Counted from the stretch's first letter, positions 17,223 to 25,876 are shown. The stretch: DNA of 61,975 nt from JALRAP01 sp046340555 (GCA_046340555.1 JBKDSL010000023.1:1-61975); one strand, 5' to 3'. The notes: generated by a model not told the origin, from the letters alone. Numbers and translations: made by a program.

Positions 17223-17891
17223 TCAGAAGAAAATGCCGACGTTCAATACGATGGCATCCGTACGGAATTGAGCGGAGGGTTCGTCATCAGAGCCTTTGTA
17301 AATATCCATCAAACCATTGTTGTAATGAATGCCCGCAGTGAAGGAGGTGTTTCCACCCAGGTTGTATTCGATTCCAGCACCTACATTCAAATGCACATTG
17401 AAAGCGTAAAAATTCGATTGGTTGCCATTGTTTTCAATGTCTTCATCTGAAGCACTTTCAAAATCAATATCCTCTTTGGCCTTCACCAAAACCCCGGGAA
17501 GTACTCCGAACAAACCATAGTATTTTAAGTATCCGATTTCATTTGTTTTGAGTTTAAGTCCCACAGGCACCTCTACATATTGAAGCTTTTGCTTGTAAGA
17601 TCCATACAATATATCACCAGATTTTAAATTGTACTTCCCTCCTCTGTAGGTGATTTCAAGTCCGGTAGCAAAAGCATAATTTTTTGAAATGGCAAACTCA
17701 GTCATCAAACCGTAGGAAAGTCCTATGCTACCTCCATCACTTTCAAGTCCTGTGCCATCCGTTTTCATCCAATTGTAACTGGGCGAAGCTTTCAATCCAA
17801 AATGGAACTTGCTTCCATCGTCATTTTGTGCGTTTGCTGAGAAAGAAATGGCTATTGCCATCATAATTGAAAGTAATACACGTTTATTCAT
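17223..17891 (-). CDS. Outer-membrane beta-barrel protein (PorT-like fold), unknown function
   Basis: 222 residues. A signal peptide (MNKRVLLSIMMAIAISFSA through NAQ) is followed by repeated amphipathic strands with 'FHFGLKASPSYNWMKTDG' near the start, the typical opening of Bacteroidota OMP beta-barrel proteins of the PorT/OmpW-like type. It ends with FF. It is probably cotranscribed with nadE and divergent from gldB. I cannot assign it to T9SS PorT itself from sequence. Confidence 0.75.
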   Translation of the reverse strand: MNKRVLLSIMMAIAISFSANAQNDDGSKFHFGLKASPSYNWMKTDGTGLESDGGSIGLSYGLMTEFAISKNYAFATGLEITYRGGKYNLKSGDILYGSYKQKLQYVEVPVGLKLKTNEIGYLKYYGLFGVLPGVLVKAKEDIDFESASDEDIENNGNQSNFYAFNVHLNVGAGIEYNLGGNTSFTAGIHYNNGLMDIYKGSDDEPSAQFRTDAIVLNVGIFF

Positions 17892-17898
17892 AGCTTTG
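17867..17898 (+). promoter_or_regulatory. Promoter of gldB-gldC
   Basis: TTG (17867-17869), 21 bases, then TAGCTTTG (17891-17898), a full match to TAnnTTTG, with the gldB ATG at 17909. It overlaps the start of the divergent barrel gene, so the two directions share control DNA. Confidence 0.5.
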
Positions 17899-17908
17899 CT
17901 TATTGGTT

Positions 17909-18922
17909 ATGCAATTTTACTCAAAAATACGTTTCAGATCCGCCCTTTGGGCTTTGATTTGTTTTTGCATGCTTTGTTCATGCGGGGCGGATAAACCCGA
18001 TGTGTCAGATATTCAGGTTGATACGAAATTAGAAAGATTCGATCACGATTTATCTGCGCAGATTATGAAGTCTGATGCGATTGCAACGCTTAAGGATAAG
18101 TATGGCCTGTTTTATGAGACCTACACTTTCAAAATACTTCAGATTAACCCTGGAACTGATGAGGAAGTGTCAGAGGCGTTGAGGTCATTTGTAACTGATT
18201 CCAGTGTTTCGAGCGTCTCCTTATCAATCGACTCTGTTTTTAAAGACACTCGTGAAATCGAGGAGGGGTTCAGCGAGTTCGCCAAACACTATAAGTATTA
18301 CTTTCCCCAAGACACCTTCCCAAGAATTGTGGCTTGAAATACTTTTTTCAACTATGCCATAGCCATCGACAGTGGATTCATTGGCTTAGGACTTGATATG
18401 TTCTTGGGAGAGAACTCCCATTACTATGAGATGATCGGAATGCCGTTGTTCATGCGTAAACGAATGGCACCACAATACCTTGTGCCGGCTTCCGTACTTG
18501 GCTGGTTCAGTACAGAACACCCTAGGGAATTAGAAGGCAAAGAATTCCTGAATCAAATGATTCATCAAGGCAAGTCCATGTATTATGCGAGCATGATGTT
18601 GCCAGAAACAGCTGACTCAGTATTGCTTGCATTTTCGCCTGGTGAACTCAAATGGTGTAAGGATAACGAAGAGAAAATTTGGTCGCTGTTCATAGAAAAG
18701 AAAATGTTGTTCAGTACCGACCCTTCCCACTATATCAAATTCTTGGGTGAAGCTCCTAAATCTTCTGGATTTCCGGAAGAGGCTCCGGATCGAATCGGTG
18801 TTTGGGTGGGATGGCAAATCGTCAAAAAATACATGGATAAAAACACCGAATTGTCCCTGCCGAAACTCATTGCAGAAAAAGATGCGTTAAAAATCCTGGA
18901 ACAGTCGGGATACAAACCTTGA
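17909..18922 (+). pseudogene. gldB: Gliding motility lipoprotein GldB, interrupted by an in-frame TGA
   Basis: GldB is a lipoprotein required for gliding in Flavobacterium. The reading frame starts at ATG 17909 with a lipoprotein signal peptide ending LCSC and continues in one frame to 18922, except for a TGA at 18335-18337, about residue 143. The two halves (17909-18337 and 18398-18922 as open segments) read through without any frameshift: the residues on either side ('FPRIVA', stop, 'NTFFNYAIAIDSGF', then 'GLGLDMFLG') match the continuous GldB family pattern. The cause could be a real nonsense mutation or a base-call error. gldC follows after 4 bases. Confidence 0.8.
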
Positions 18923-18926
18923 TCTT

Positions 18927-19256
18927 ATGAAACACTCAGAAATAAAATTCAACGTTACGCTTGACGATAACCGTATGCCGGAGACCATCAAATGGCAGGC
19001 AGATGACTCAGGAATCCTTGGCGAAAAGGATTGCAGCTCTGTGATGATTTCCATTTGGGACCCCAAGGACAGCTGCACACTGCGTATCGATTTGTGGACC
19101 AAGAAAATGATGGTTGAAGAAATGCAGCATCTTTATTATGAAACATTGCGAAGCATGGCAGACACCTATAGAAGATCTACAAATGATGAAAAGGCTGCAG
19201 ACGAGATTGCTGCATTTGCCCAACGTTTCGGCAAAATGACGGGTGTGCTCAAGTGA
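18927..19256 (+). CDS. gldC: Gliding motility protein GldC
   Basis: 109 residues, cytoplasmic, no signal peptide. The opening 'SEIKFNVTLDDNRMPETIKW' and the following 'ADDSG' and 'ISIWD' strands are GldC signatures. GldC improves gliding efficiency in Flavobacterium, but its biochemical role is unknown. It lies 4 bases after gldB, the conserved gldB-gldC order, and is intact although gldB is interrupted. Confidence 0.9.
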   Translation: MKHSEIKFNVTLDDNRMPETIKWQADDSGILGEKDCSSVMISIWDPKDSCTLRIDLWTKKMMVEEMQHLYYETLRSMADTYRRSTNDEKAADEIAAFAQRFGKMTGVLK

Positions 19257-19275
19257 AGCCTGCTTGAATACTTGT

Positions 19276-19866
19276 TCAAGAGTACTCAGCGAAAAAGGCC
19301 ATCAATTCATCTCTTCCAGTTCGCTCAGTTGAGGACGTGATGAACATTCTCGGCAGCTCTTCCCACCACTCGGCTAAACGCTTTTTATAATCAGCGATGT
19401 TTTTTTGTAGTTGAGTCTTGGTCAATTTGTCTGCCTTGGTAAAGGCGATTACAAATGGAACTCCGCTTTCGCCGAGTTGATTGATGAATTCCAGATCCGA
19501 ACGTTGTAGCTCTAGACGGGCATCCACTAAAACCACCAAACATGTGAGTTCTTTTCGGTTTTCCAAATAACCGCGCACCATCTTATCCCATTTTTCTCGC
19601 TCGGTTTTTGAGGATTTCGCATAGCCATATCCGGGTAAGTCAACCAGATACCAACCTGCAGGAAACTTGAAATGATTGATGGTTTGGGTTTTTCCGGGGG
19701 TGGAAGATGTTTTTGCCAAATCCTTCACACCAGCCAGCATATTGATCAGCGATGACTTGCCAACATTCGATCGGCCGATGAAAGCGAATTCCGCTTGCTC
19801 ATGCGCCACACATTTAAGGTAATCACCATAGCTGCTGATGAATTCAGCCTTGTTGGAATCTGACAT
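19276..19866 (-). CDS. engB: Ribosome biogenesis GTPase EngB/YsxC
   Basis: A small GTPase that helps assemble the large ribosomal subunit. G1 is GRSNVGKSS (31-39), G3 is DLPGYG (76-81) and G4 is TKAD (143-146), in a 196-residue chain typical of the family. Its ATG overlaps the glsB stop by one base (TAATG), so translation is probably coupled to the lipid genes upstream. Confidence 0.95.
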   Translation of the reverse strand: MSDSNKAEFISSYGDYLKCVAHEQAEFAFIGRSNVGKSSLINMLAGVKDLAKTSSTPGKTQTINHFKFPAGWYLVDLPGYGYAKSSKTEREKWDKMVRGYLENRKELTCLVVLVDARLELQRSDLEFINQLGESGVPFVIAFTKADKLTKTQLQKNIADYKKRLAEWWEELPRMFITSSTERTGRDELMAFFAEYS

Positions 19867-20816
19867 TAATTTCTATGGCTGTTTTTTATGTAAGATGAGA
19901 TGTGTCGGTCTTTCTTGGAATCGTAAATGTCAGCAATAGTGACCAGGATTCCGGTTTCCTCCACATCTCCGAAATGGTTGTTTCGTGCAGTTCCGAAGGT
20001 TTTCATCGTGGCCGACAAATTCATATAAGAGTTAAACAAAGGCGGAATGTTTTCACCACGGTCGCGCACTTTGCTATTGAGTATTCTATGCGCCTCCTTA
20101 TAGGGCAACCCTGAGATTTCCGAAATGAAAGCTGAAACATCATGTTTCAAAGGGAGAGCCTCAATGGGTTCCACTAGTTTTTCATGATCTGGGAATAAAT
20201 GCCCCATGAATGATAAAATGTAATCACGTGCCAACCCGTCGAAATCGCTATACATGGTCACTTTGCCGAAGAAATACTTGATGTGCTTGTAATCAACAAT
20301 GATGGCCCCAAGTCCATCCCAAAGATTATCGAGCGAAAACAATCCTTTTCGGTTCTCAGCCGAAGGTTGGAATCGGGGTTGTACAAAAGATCTACCAAGT
20401 TCGATCGTATAGGGTAGGAAGTTGTGGATGAAGTTTTCTGAAAAGCTGAAAAGCTCGCAAGTAGCCAAATTGAAAACCCCTGCATCGTTTTTATCGGCCT
20501 TGGAACACTCAATGAAACGGTAACCTCCAACGATTTCTTTTTCCTCAGGACTCCAAACGATCAACTGGCTGTAAACGGAACCAATTAGATCAAAAGCGTC
20601 AAGGTCGCAGTCTAAACCCGTGCCACCTCCCGCATGTCTGAATGTCAATTCGCGCAATCTTCCTATTTCCCTTAAGGTGTTAGGTGCGTTATAGGCGTTG
20701 ACGATAAAAATTTGATTGGAGCCATTGTTGGTGTCGCGAACGAAAAGCTCACGTGTCAACTCCGCTTCCAGCAGAGTTCTATCTATCGGTGGTATCAGAT
20801 CCTTTATATGTTCCAC
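19866..20816 (-). CDS. glsB: Glycine lipid synthase N-acyltransferase (GlsB-like)
   Basis: 316 residues of the OlsB-like GNAT acyltransferase family. 'RLRELTFRHAGGGTGLDCDLDAFD' has the conserved 'D..D..' block of ornithine- and glycine-lipid N-acyltransferases, and 'ELGRSFVQPRF' is the matching C-terminal motif of the fold. In Bacteroides, GlsB N-acylates glycine with a 3-hydroxy fatty acid and GlsA adds a second acyl chain. The gene lies directly after a GlsA-like gene (12-base gap), the known glsA-glsB pairing, so glycine-lipid synthesis is the best call. An ornithine or other amino acid head group cannot be excluded. Confidence 0.85.
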   Translation of the reverse strand: MEHIKDLIPPIDRTLLEAELTRELFVRDTNNGSNQIFIVNAYNAPNTLREIGRLRELTFRHAGGGTGLDCDLDAFDLIGSVYSQLIVWSPEEKEIVGGYRFIECSKADKNDAGVFNLATCELFSFSENFIHNFLPYTIELGRSFVQPRFQPSAENRKGLFSLDNLWDGLGAIIVDYKHIKYFFGKVTMYSDFDGLARDYILSFMGHLFPDHEKLVEPIEALPLKHDVSAFISEISGLPYKEAHRILNSKVRDRGENIPPLFNSYMNLSATMKTFGTARNNHFGDVEETGILVTIADIYDSKKDRHISSYIKNSHRN

Positions 20817-20828
20817 TGATGAACAGGG

Positions 20829-21671
20829 TTATTTATTAACCGGTCTTTGATTCGATAGCGAGTAAACCATGTTTTTTATTTTGTCGGCCCATTCACGATC
20901 ATTTGATGGATTCTCAAAGGCTGTGCTATCGATTGGTTTTCCAAAAGTAATGCGAATAGTTCTTCCCTTTTGTTTATACATCTCGTCGGGTAGGTAAAGC
21001 ATTTCGATATTGGCTTTTAAGCCCAACCTTTTTCTGATGTTGGATAGCTTGTAAAAGAATGCAGAGTTTTCACCGTCTATGAATGCGGGTATCACAGGGA
21101 TGCGGTTTTTTTTGGATTTGATGATGAAGCTTTTCCTCCATTCCAGATCACGAAGCAATCCGTTTTTTTTCCTTGATACCAATCCCGCTGGAAAGATCAG
21201 CACCCCCATTCCCGATGCATATAGCTCGTCCAAGTTTTTGTGTACTTGGGCATCATTCTTTCCATGTTTGTTTACTCCAATAAAAAGCCCTTTGAGGTTT
21301 ACCAGCTTAAGCAAGATGTCGTTTACAATAAATCGGACATCAGCCCTTTTTTTTCCAACACTTTGAATCAATGAAATAGCATCGAGTCCGCCCAATGGAT
21401 GGTTGGCTGCTACCACAAACCCTCCCGTTTCCGGGATATGTTCCAAGCCTTCAATTTCTACCTGTGCGCCGAATTCTGAAATTATGGCATCAATAAATTC
21501 AAAATCAAATCGATGGCCATTTCTATGAATAAAGCTGTTGATTTCCTCCTGATGTACAGTCTTTTTTAGCCAACTGAAGAATATTCTTGGGAGCATGGAA
21601 TAAAGCCCAGGGTTCTTGCTCTTAAAAACCGAGTCGATATCTATAAGTGATTTGTTTTCAGAGTTTTTCAT
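20829..21671 (-). CDS. glsA: Lyso-glycine-lipid O-acyltransferase (GlsA-like, PlsC family)
   Basis: 280 residues from the ATG at 21671; a TTG at 21692 would add seven residues. The PlsC-type motif NHPLGGLD (90-97) provides the His and Asp of HX4D. The second block is 'IFPAGLVSRK' (159-168) in place of EGTRS, as in hemolysin-type acyltransferases of aminolipid pathways. It is the first gene of a glsA-glsB-engB unit. The expected reaction is O-acylation of N-(3-hydroxyacyl)glycine at the inner membrane. Confidence 0.85.
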   Translation of the reverse strand: MKNSENKSLIDIDSVFKSKNPGLYSMLPRIFFSWLKKTVHQEEINSFIHRNGHRFDFEFIDAIISEFGAQVEIEGLEHIPETGGFVVAANHPLGGLDAISLIQSVGKKRADVRFIVNDILLKLVNLKGLFIGVNKHGKNDAQVHKNLDELYASGMGVLIFPAGLVSRKKNGLLRDLEWRKSFIIKSKKNRIPVIPAFIDGENSAFFYKLSNIRKRLGLKANIEMLYLPDEMYKQKGRTIRITFGKPIDSTAFENPSNDREWADKIKNMVYSLSNQRPVNK

Positions 21672-21749
21672 AATTCCATTCAGGCCGCTCAAAAATTCAA
21701 GGATTTCAAAAGTAGTGGATTTAAAATTATGGCTCGTTTGTTAATTTCC

Positions 21750-21763
21750 CCCACATTCTCCCA
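21750..21763 (-). promoter_or_regulatory. Possible second MraZ-type box pair, facing glsA
   Basis: On the minus strand TGGGA, five bases, TGGGG: two TGGGN units with a 10-base period, the spacing known for MraZ boxes. It lies 79 bases upstream of the glsA ATG and about 135 bases from the boxes before mraZ. Short motif, so low certainty. Confidence 0.3.
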
Positions 21764-21888
21764 CAATTGTATAAACTTACTATTTTTAATGAAACATATT
21801 AAAAATCAATTAGTATAAATGGGTCTATTTTCATAAACAGACTATGTTTTTGTGTAGCATGACATAATTTATCAACAAAAACCGCGTT

Positions 21889-21904
21889 AAGTGGTAAAAA
21901 GTGG
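21889..21904 (+). promoter_or_regulatory. Candidate MraZ operator before mraZ
   Basis: AAGTGG at 21889-21894 and again at 21899-21904, a direct repeat with 4-base spacing and a 10-base period. MraZ in other bacteria binds tandem GTG-containing boxes with this period just before its own gene. The repeat lies 13 bases upstream of a near-consensus -7 element. Confidence 0.5.
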
Positions 21905-21916
21905 AAATACTTTTTC

Positions 21917-21924
21917 TACCTTTA
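21917..21924 (+). promoter_or_regulatory. Probable -7 element of the dcw cluster promoter
   Basis: TACCTTTA matches TAnnTTTG at seven of eight positions. It lies 63 bases before the mraZ ATG and just downstream of the AAGTGG repeats, consistent with autorepression by MraZ. No -33 TTG is seen. Confidence 0.4.
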
Positions 21925-21986
21925 CCCACCTTAAATGCTGAATGCTGTAGGTCAGTCATTTGAGGAGCAAAAACCGAAAGAGCGAA

Positions 21987-22445
21987 ATGCAACTAATTGG
22001 GGAATTTGAAGTTAAGGTTGACGACAAGGGCCGTATAATGGTCCCAGTCGGGCTGCGCCGTCAGCTCCCCACCGAAATGCAGGACCGCTTTGTGCTGAAC
22101 CGTGGATTTGAAAATTGTGTGGCCATGACACCATACCCATTATGGGTAAAAGAGTCTGAGCGTATCAACAAACTCAATTCAAACCGAAAGCTGGTGCGGG
22201 AATACCAAAGGTTTTTTGCGAATGGTGCCACCGAGTTGATTCTCGACAATTCCGGCAGGATGCTGATACCAAAGCATCTGCAGGAATGGGCGGGTCTTGG
22301 CAAGGAGGTGGTCATTTCTTCCTATGGCAGCAAGATTGAAATCTGGTCTAAAGACCGTTTCCGTACGCCTACATCCGAGGACGCTGAACGTTATGCCAAC
22401 CTCGCTGAGGAGATTTTCGGAAACGACAACACCGATGAGGTCTGA
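21987..22445 (+). CDS. mraZ: Transcriptional regulator MraZ
   Basis: 152 residues from the ATG at 21987; a TTG at 21960 would add nine charged residues. Two AbrB-like swapped-hairpin domains are visible: 'GEFEVKVDDKGRIMVPVGLR' near the N terminus and 'ATELILDNSGRMLIPKHLQ' in the second half, each with the DxxGR core. MraZ rings bind repeated boxes upstream and repress the division and cell wall cluster. Its stop overlaps the rsmH start (TGATG), so translation is coupled. Confidence 0.94.
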   Translation: MQLIGEFEVKVDDKGRIMVPVGLRRQLPTEMQDRFVLNRGFENCVAMTPYPLWVKESERINKLNSNRKLVREYQRFFANGATELILDNSGRMLIPKHLQEWAGLGKEVVISSYGSKIEIWSKDRFRTPTSEDAERYANLAEEIFGNDNTDEV

Positions 22446-23347
22446 TGTCCTATCATGAACCCGTCATGTTGCGCGAGTGTTTAGACGCGCTGCAGTGTAA
22501 AAAGGACGGTGTTTATGTGGATGCGACTTTCGGCGGCGGCGGACATTCCAAAGCGATATTGAATGCTTTGGGAGAAAACGGCCGACTGTTGGCTTTCGAC
22601 CGAGATGAAGATGCTCTTGCTAATACGATTAACGATAGCAGGTTCACACTCATTAGAGACAACTTCAGCCACATGGAGCAACAACTCGGCCAAATCGGAA
22701 TACATCAGGTGGATGGTATCCTGGCCGACTTAGGAGTTTCTTCTCATCAATTCGATGTGGCCCAGAGGGGATTCTCCATTCGCTTTGAACACGATTTGGA
22801 TATGCGGATGGACAACAGGGAAAGCCTTACCGCATTGGAGATTCTGAATACCTACTCGGAAAAAGAATTGGTTTCTATTTTCTCGTTATATGGTGAAGTG
22901 CGCAATTCAAAAAGTCTTGCAGCGGCCATCGTCAAAAAAAGAGCCGAACAACAATTGACAGGTTCGGCCGACCTACGTAATTGTATCAAGCACCTAATGC
23001 CAGCCAAAGACGGCAATACATGGTTAGCACAAATTTACCAAGCGCTACGAATTGAAATCAATAACGAGTTGGATTCCCTGCGTGCTTTGCTTGACCAATC
23101 CAAAAAGTTGGTGAAAAGCGGAGGCCGCATAGCTATCATGTCTTACCATTCTTTGGAAGACCGCATGGTCAAGAACATGATCAATACGGGCAATGTGGAT
23201 GGAGAGGATCACCGTGATTTATATGGCAACAAAGTGGGTATGAGCTTTCATTCAATTGCACGAAAAGCCATAATTCCATCTCAGGAAGAAATAGAGAAAA
23301 ATCCGCGCTCACGAAGCGCCAAATTAAGGGTGGCCGAAAAAATTTGA
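22445..23347 (+). CDS. rsmH: 16S rRNA (cytosine(1402)-N4)-methyltransferase
   Basis: N4-methylates C1402 of 16S rRNA in the ribosomal P site. SAM-binding 'DATFGGGGHSKAIL' lies near residue 26-39, 'DGILADLGVSSHQFD' is the RsmH signature, and 'GGRIAIMSYHSLEDR' is the late motif. The 300-residue length is usual. The start overlaps mraZ by one base, and the ftsL-like gene follows after 4 bases. Confidence 0.96.
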   Translation: MSYHEPVMLRECLDALQCKKDGVYVDATFGGGGHSKAILNALGENGRLLAFDRDEDALANTINDSRFTLIRDNFSHMEQQLGQIGIHQVDGILADLGVSSHQFDVAQRGFSIRFEHDLDMRMDNRESLTALEILNTYSEKELVSIFSLYGEVRNSKSLAAAIVKKRAEQQLTGSADLRNCIKHLMPAKDGNTWLAQIYQALRIEINNELDSLRALLDQSKKLVKSGGRIAIMSYHSLEDRMVKNMINTGNVDGEDHRDLYGNKVGMSFHSIARKAIIPSQEEIEKNPRSRSAKLRVAEKI

Positions 23348-23351
23348 ACGG

Positions 23352-23792
23352 ATGGTAAACAGGATCAGAAGCGAAGAGCAACAAGTTGCCTCCACTGCAA
23401 CTGCTAGCCACAACAAGGCTGGCGGCAGTAGGTTTATCCGGTTAATGTATGCATTCGGTATTTTCTCGAAGGAGGGCTTGGTCAAGGCAATGCCATTCGT
23501 TTTCTTTTTGATGTCTATTGCGCTTCTATATATAGCCAATAGCTACGAGGCCGAAAGGGTTATTAGGAACATCGACAAGACAGGTAAAGAGCTGAAAGCG
23601 CTCCGAACCGAATACATTTCGGTTAAGTCTGAGCTAATGTTCACAAGTAAACAGTCTGAAGTTGCACGAATGGCATCCTCTTTTGGAATCAGTGAATCCA
23701 AATCAGCGCCGATGAAAATCGTGGTGGCCGATAATAACAAACAAGAATCTGAACCTACCTTATGGGAGAAACTAAAAAGGATATTCTCGTAA
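23352..23792 (+). CDS. ftsL: FtsL-like divisome protein
   Basis: 146 residues with one transmembrane segment (about 39-57, 'VFFLMSIALLYIANSYEAE') followed by a periplasmic coiled-coil region with heptad-like Leu/Ile spacing ('RNIDKTGKELKALRTEYISV') and then 'SEVARMASSFGIS'. The position between rsmH and ftsI is that of ftsL in other bacteria, and the topology fits. Primary sequence similarity to enterobacterial FtsL is low, as usual. It overlaps ftsI by 31 bases. The N-terminal cytoplasmic part of about 38 residues is basic. Confidence 0.88.
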   Translation: MVNRIRSEEQQVASTATASHNKAGGSRFIRLMYAFGIFSKEGLVKAMPFVFFLMSIALLYIANSYEAERVIRNIDKTGKELKALRTEYISVKSELMFTSKQSEVARMASSFGISESKSAPMKIVVADNNKQESEPTLWEKLKRIFS

Positions 23793-25876
23793 GGGTTTAT
23801 ATCCTTTACGGCTTCATGTGTCTTTTTGGCCTGGCTATCATATTGAGGATATGGTACATCCAAAATGTGCGTGGTGAACAGTTGATTGCTTTGGCAGACA
23901 GCCTTACGACCAAAACCGCCATCATTGAGCCTTCGCGCGGAAACATATATTCTGCAGATGGTAGTTTGCTTGCAACCTCTGTACCAACCTACGATTTGTA
24001 CATGGATCTCCAGTTGGAAACCATTACCAACGATGTTTTCAAATCAGGACTCGACTCATTAGCAACAGGACTTTCAAGGATACTGGGCGACAAATCACCC
24101 AATGCATACAAGCAACTCTTGATTTCGGCAAGGAAGCCTGGTCCTGGCAAGCGGTATTTTCCTTTGAAGAAAAACGTTACTCATGCCCAACAAAAGAAGT
24201 TGTATGAATTACCTGTATTCCGATTAGGTAGATATAAAGGCGGACTAATCGCCGAAGTCAAAAACAAACGCGTTAAACCGTTCACCATTTTGGCCGATCG
24301 TACCATAGGATATAAGCTGGATGGTGTTGGATCCGTAGGTATCGAGGGAGCTTTTGATCAATATTTGAAGGGTAATACCGGTATTCGTTTGATGCAAAAG
24401 ATGTCGGGTAACGTATGGAAACCGCTCAATGATGAAAACGAGATTGAGCCGTTGGACGGCAATGATGTAATCACGACCATCGACTTGAATCTACAGGATG
24501 TGGCCGAAAGTGAATTGGAACGGCAGTTGGCAGGTCATAAGGCGGATAAGGGCTGTGCGATTTTGATGGAGGTGCAAACGGGTGCGATTATGGCCATAGC
24601 CAATCTTGAGCGTGGTTCAGATGGGGTATATAGAGAGACGTATAACTTCGGAGTTGGACAAAGCACAGAGCCTGGCTCTACTTTCAAGCTTGCTTCCATG
24701 ATGGCATTGATGGAGGATGGTTATGCCTCTCCAGATGATTCAGTCGACACCCAAGGCGGAATTATCAAATATTCAGGTAAGGAGATGAAAGACTCGAAAA
24801 CAGGAGGCTATGGAAAGATAACTCTCCAAAGCGTTTTCGAGCATAGCTCGAACGTGGGCATTTCGAAAATGGTTCAAAAGTATTATGCCAAAAGACCGCA
24901 GGAATTTGTCGATAGGATAAAGTCTTTTGGATTGGTTGACGATCTTGGATTGCAAATCACAGGAGAAGGCAGGCCATATATAAATAGCACCGAAAACAAA
25001 CTGTGGTCTCGAATTTCGTTGCCATTCATGTCAATTGGTTACGAATGTTCATTCACGCCATTGCAAATGCTAACCTTCTATAACGCTGTTGCCAACAATG
25101 GCAAAATGGTAAGGCCGCTTTTTGTCAAGGAAATCCGTAACAAGGGTACTGTTGTCAAATCATTCGGCACAGAGGTCATGCGCGAAAAAATCGCATCGGA
25201 TAAAACGTTGGAGAATGCCCGCAAGATGCTAGACGGCGTAGTCCAACAAGGTACAGCAACTATTTTGAAGCATGGTCAATACGGTATTGCCGGAAAAACC
25301 GGAACTGCCGTAATAGCCGCACAGTCCAAAGGATACAACAAGGATAACAAGAAATACCAAGCGACTTTCGTAGGATATTTTCCAGCTGACAAGCCTAGGT
25401 ACAGTTGCATTGTAGTGGTTTATGCACCCAACAACAATGTTTATTACGCATCACAAGTGGCGGCTCCTATTTTCAAGGAGATAGCCGACAAGGTTTATGC
25501 TACAAGCATCGAGATGCACCCCAACTTGGTTGCCAGTAATCAAAATGCAGGAAAGATGCCTTTGGTAAAGAGTGGAAATGCCCAAACGGCCGATTATGTA
25601 CTGAAAAAGGTTGGAGTCTCTAATTACACTGCAAAGCAAAATGGTGAATGGGTTACTGCAACGGTCACTGGAAACAATATTGAGTTGAAGCCTCGGGATG
25701 TGCAAGTCGGAAGTGTACCCGATGTAACTGGTATGGGTTTGCGTGATGCTGTTTTCCTTTTGGAAAGTAGCGGATTGAGCATTCGCGTAATGGGTAGGGG
25801 AGCTGTTCTCAAACAATCGATACCGGCAGGTACCAAAGTCGAAAAAGGAAAAGAAATAGTGATTCAGCTTGGATGA
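23762..25876 (+). CDS. ftsI: Septal peptidoglycan transpeptidase FtsI (class B PBP) with C-terminal PASTA domain
   Basis: 704 residues. One N-terminal transmembrane helix (about 10-32), a dimerisation domain with 'IEPSRGNIYSADGSLLA', then the transpeptidase with the nucleophile Ser306 in STFK, SSN at 362-364 and KTG at 512-514. The last about 60 residues ('GSVPDVTGMGLRDAVFLLES') form one PASTA domain, more familiar from Gram-positive PBPs. FtsI cross-links septal peptidoglycan together with FtsW. It overlaps ftsL by 31 bases and murE by 4 bases. Confidence 0.95.
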   Translation: MGETKKDILVRVYILYGFMCLFGLAIILRIWYIQNVRGEQLIALADSLTTKTAIIEPSRGNIYSADGSLLATSVPTYDLYMDLQLETITNDVFKSGLDSLATGLSRILGDKSPNAYKQLLISARKPGPGKRYFPLKKNVTHAQQKKLYELPVFRLGRYKGGLIAEVKNKRVKPFTILADRTIGYKLDGVGSVGIEGAFDQYLKGNTGIRLMQKMSGNVWKPLNDENEIEPLDGNDVITTIDLNLQDVAESELERQLAGHKADKGCAILMEVQTGAIMAIANLERGSDGVYRETYNFGVGQSTEPGSTFKLASMMALMEDGYASPDDSVDTQGGIIKYSGKEMKDSKTGGYGKITLQSVFEHSSNVGISKMVQKYYAKRPQEFVDRIKSFGLVDDLGLQITGEGRPYINSTENKLWSRISLPFMSIGYECSFTPLQMLTFYNAVANNGKMVRPLFVKEIRNKGTVVKSFGTEVMREKIASDKTLENARKMLDGVVQQGTATILKHGQYGIAGKTGTAVIAAQSKGYNKDNKKYQATFVGYFPADKPRYSCIVVVYAPNNNVYYASQVAAPIFKEIADKVYATSIEMHPNLVASNQNAGKMPLVKSGNAQTADYVLKKVGVSNYTAKQNGEWVTATVTGNNIELKPRDVQVGSVPDVTGMGLRDAVFLLESSGLSIRVMGRGAVLKQSIPAGTKVEKGKEIVIQLG

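Noticed and set aside
18335..18400. Selenocysteine or recoded TGA in gldB
   Set aside because: No clear SECIS-like hairpin follows the TGA, GldB is not a known selenoprotein, and TGA is a normal stop for many genes here (for example uppS, murI, mraZ, murG), so general recoding is excluded.
19262..19282. Bidirectional terminator between gldC and engB
   Set aside because: CTTGAA and TTCAAG form a six-base stem, but no T run follows on either strand.
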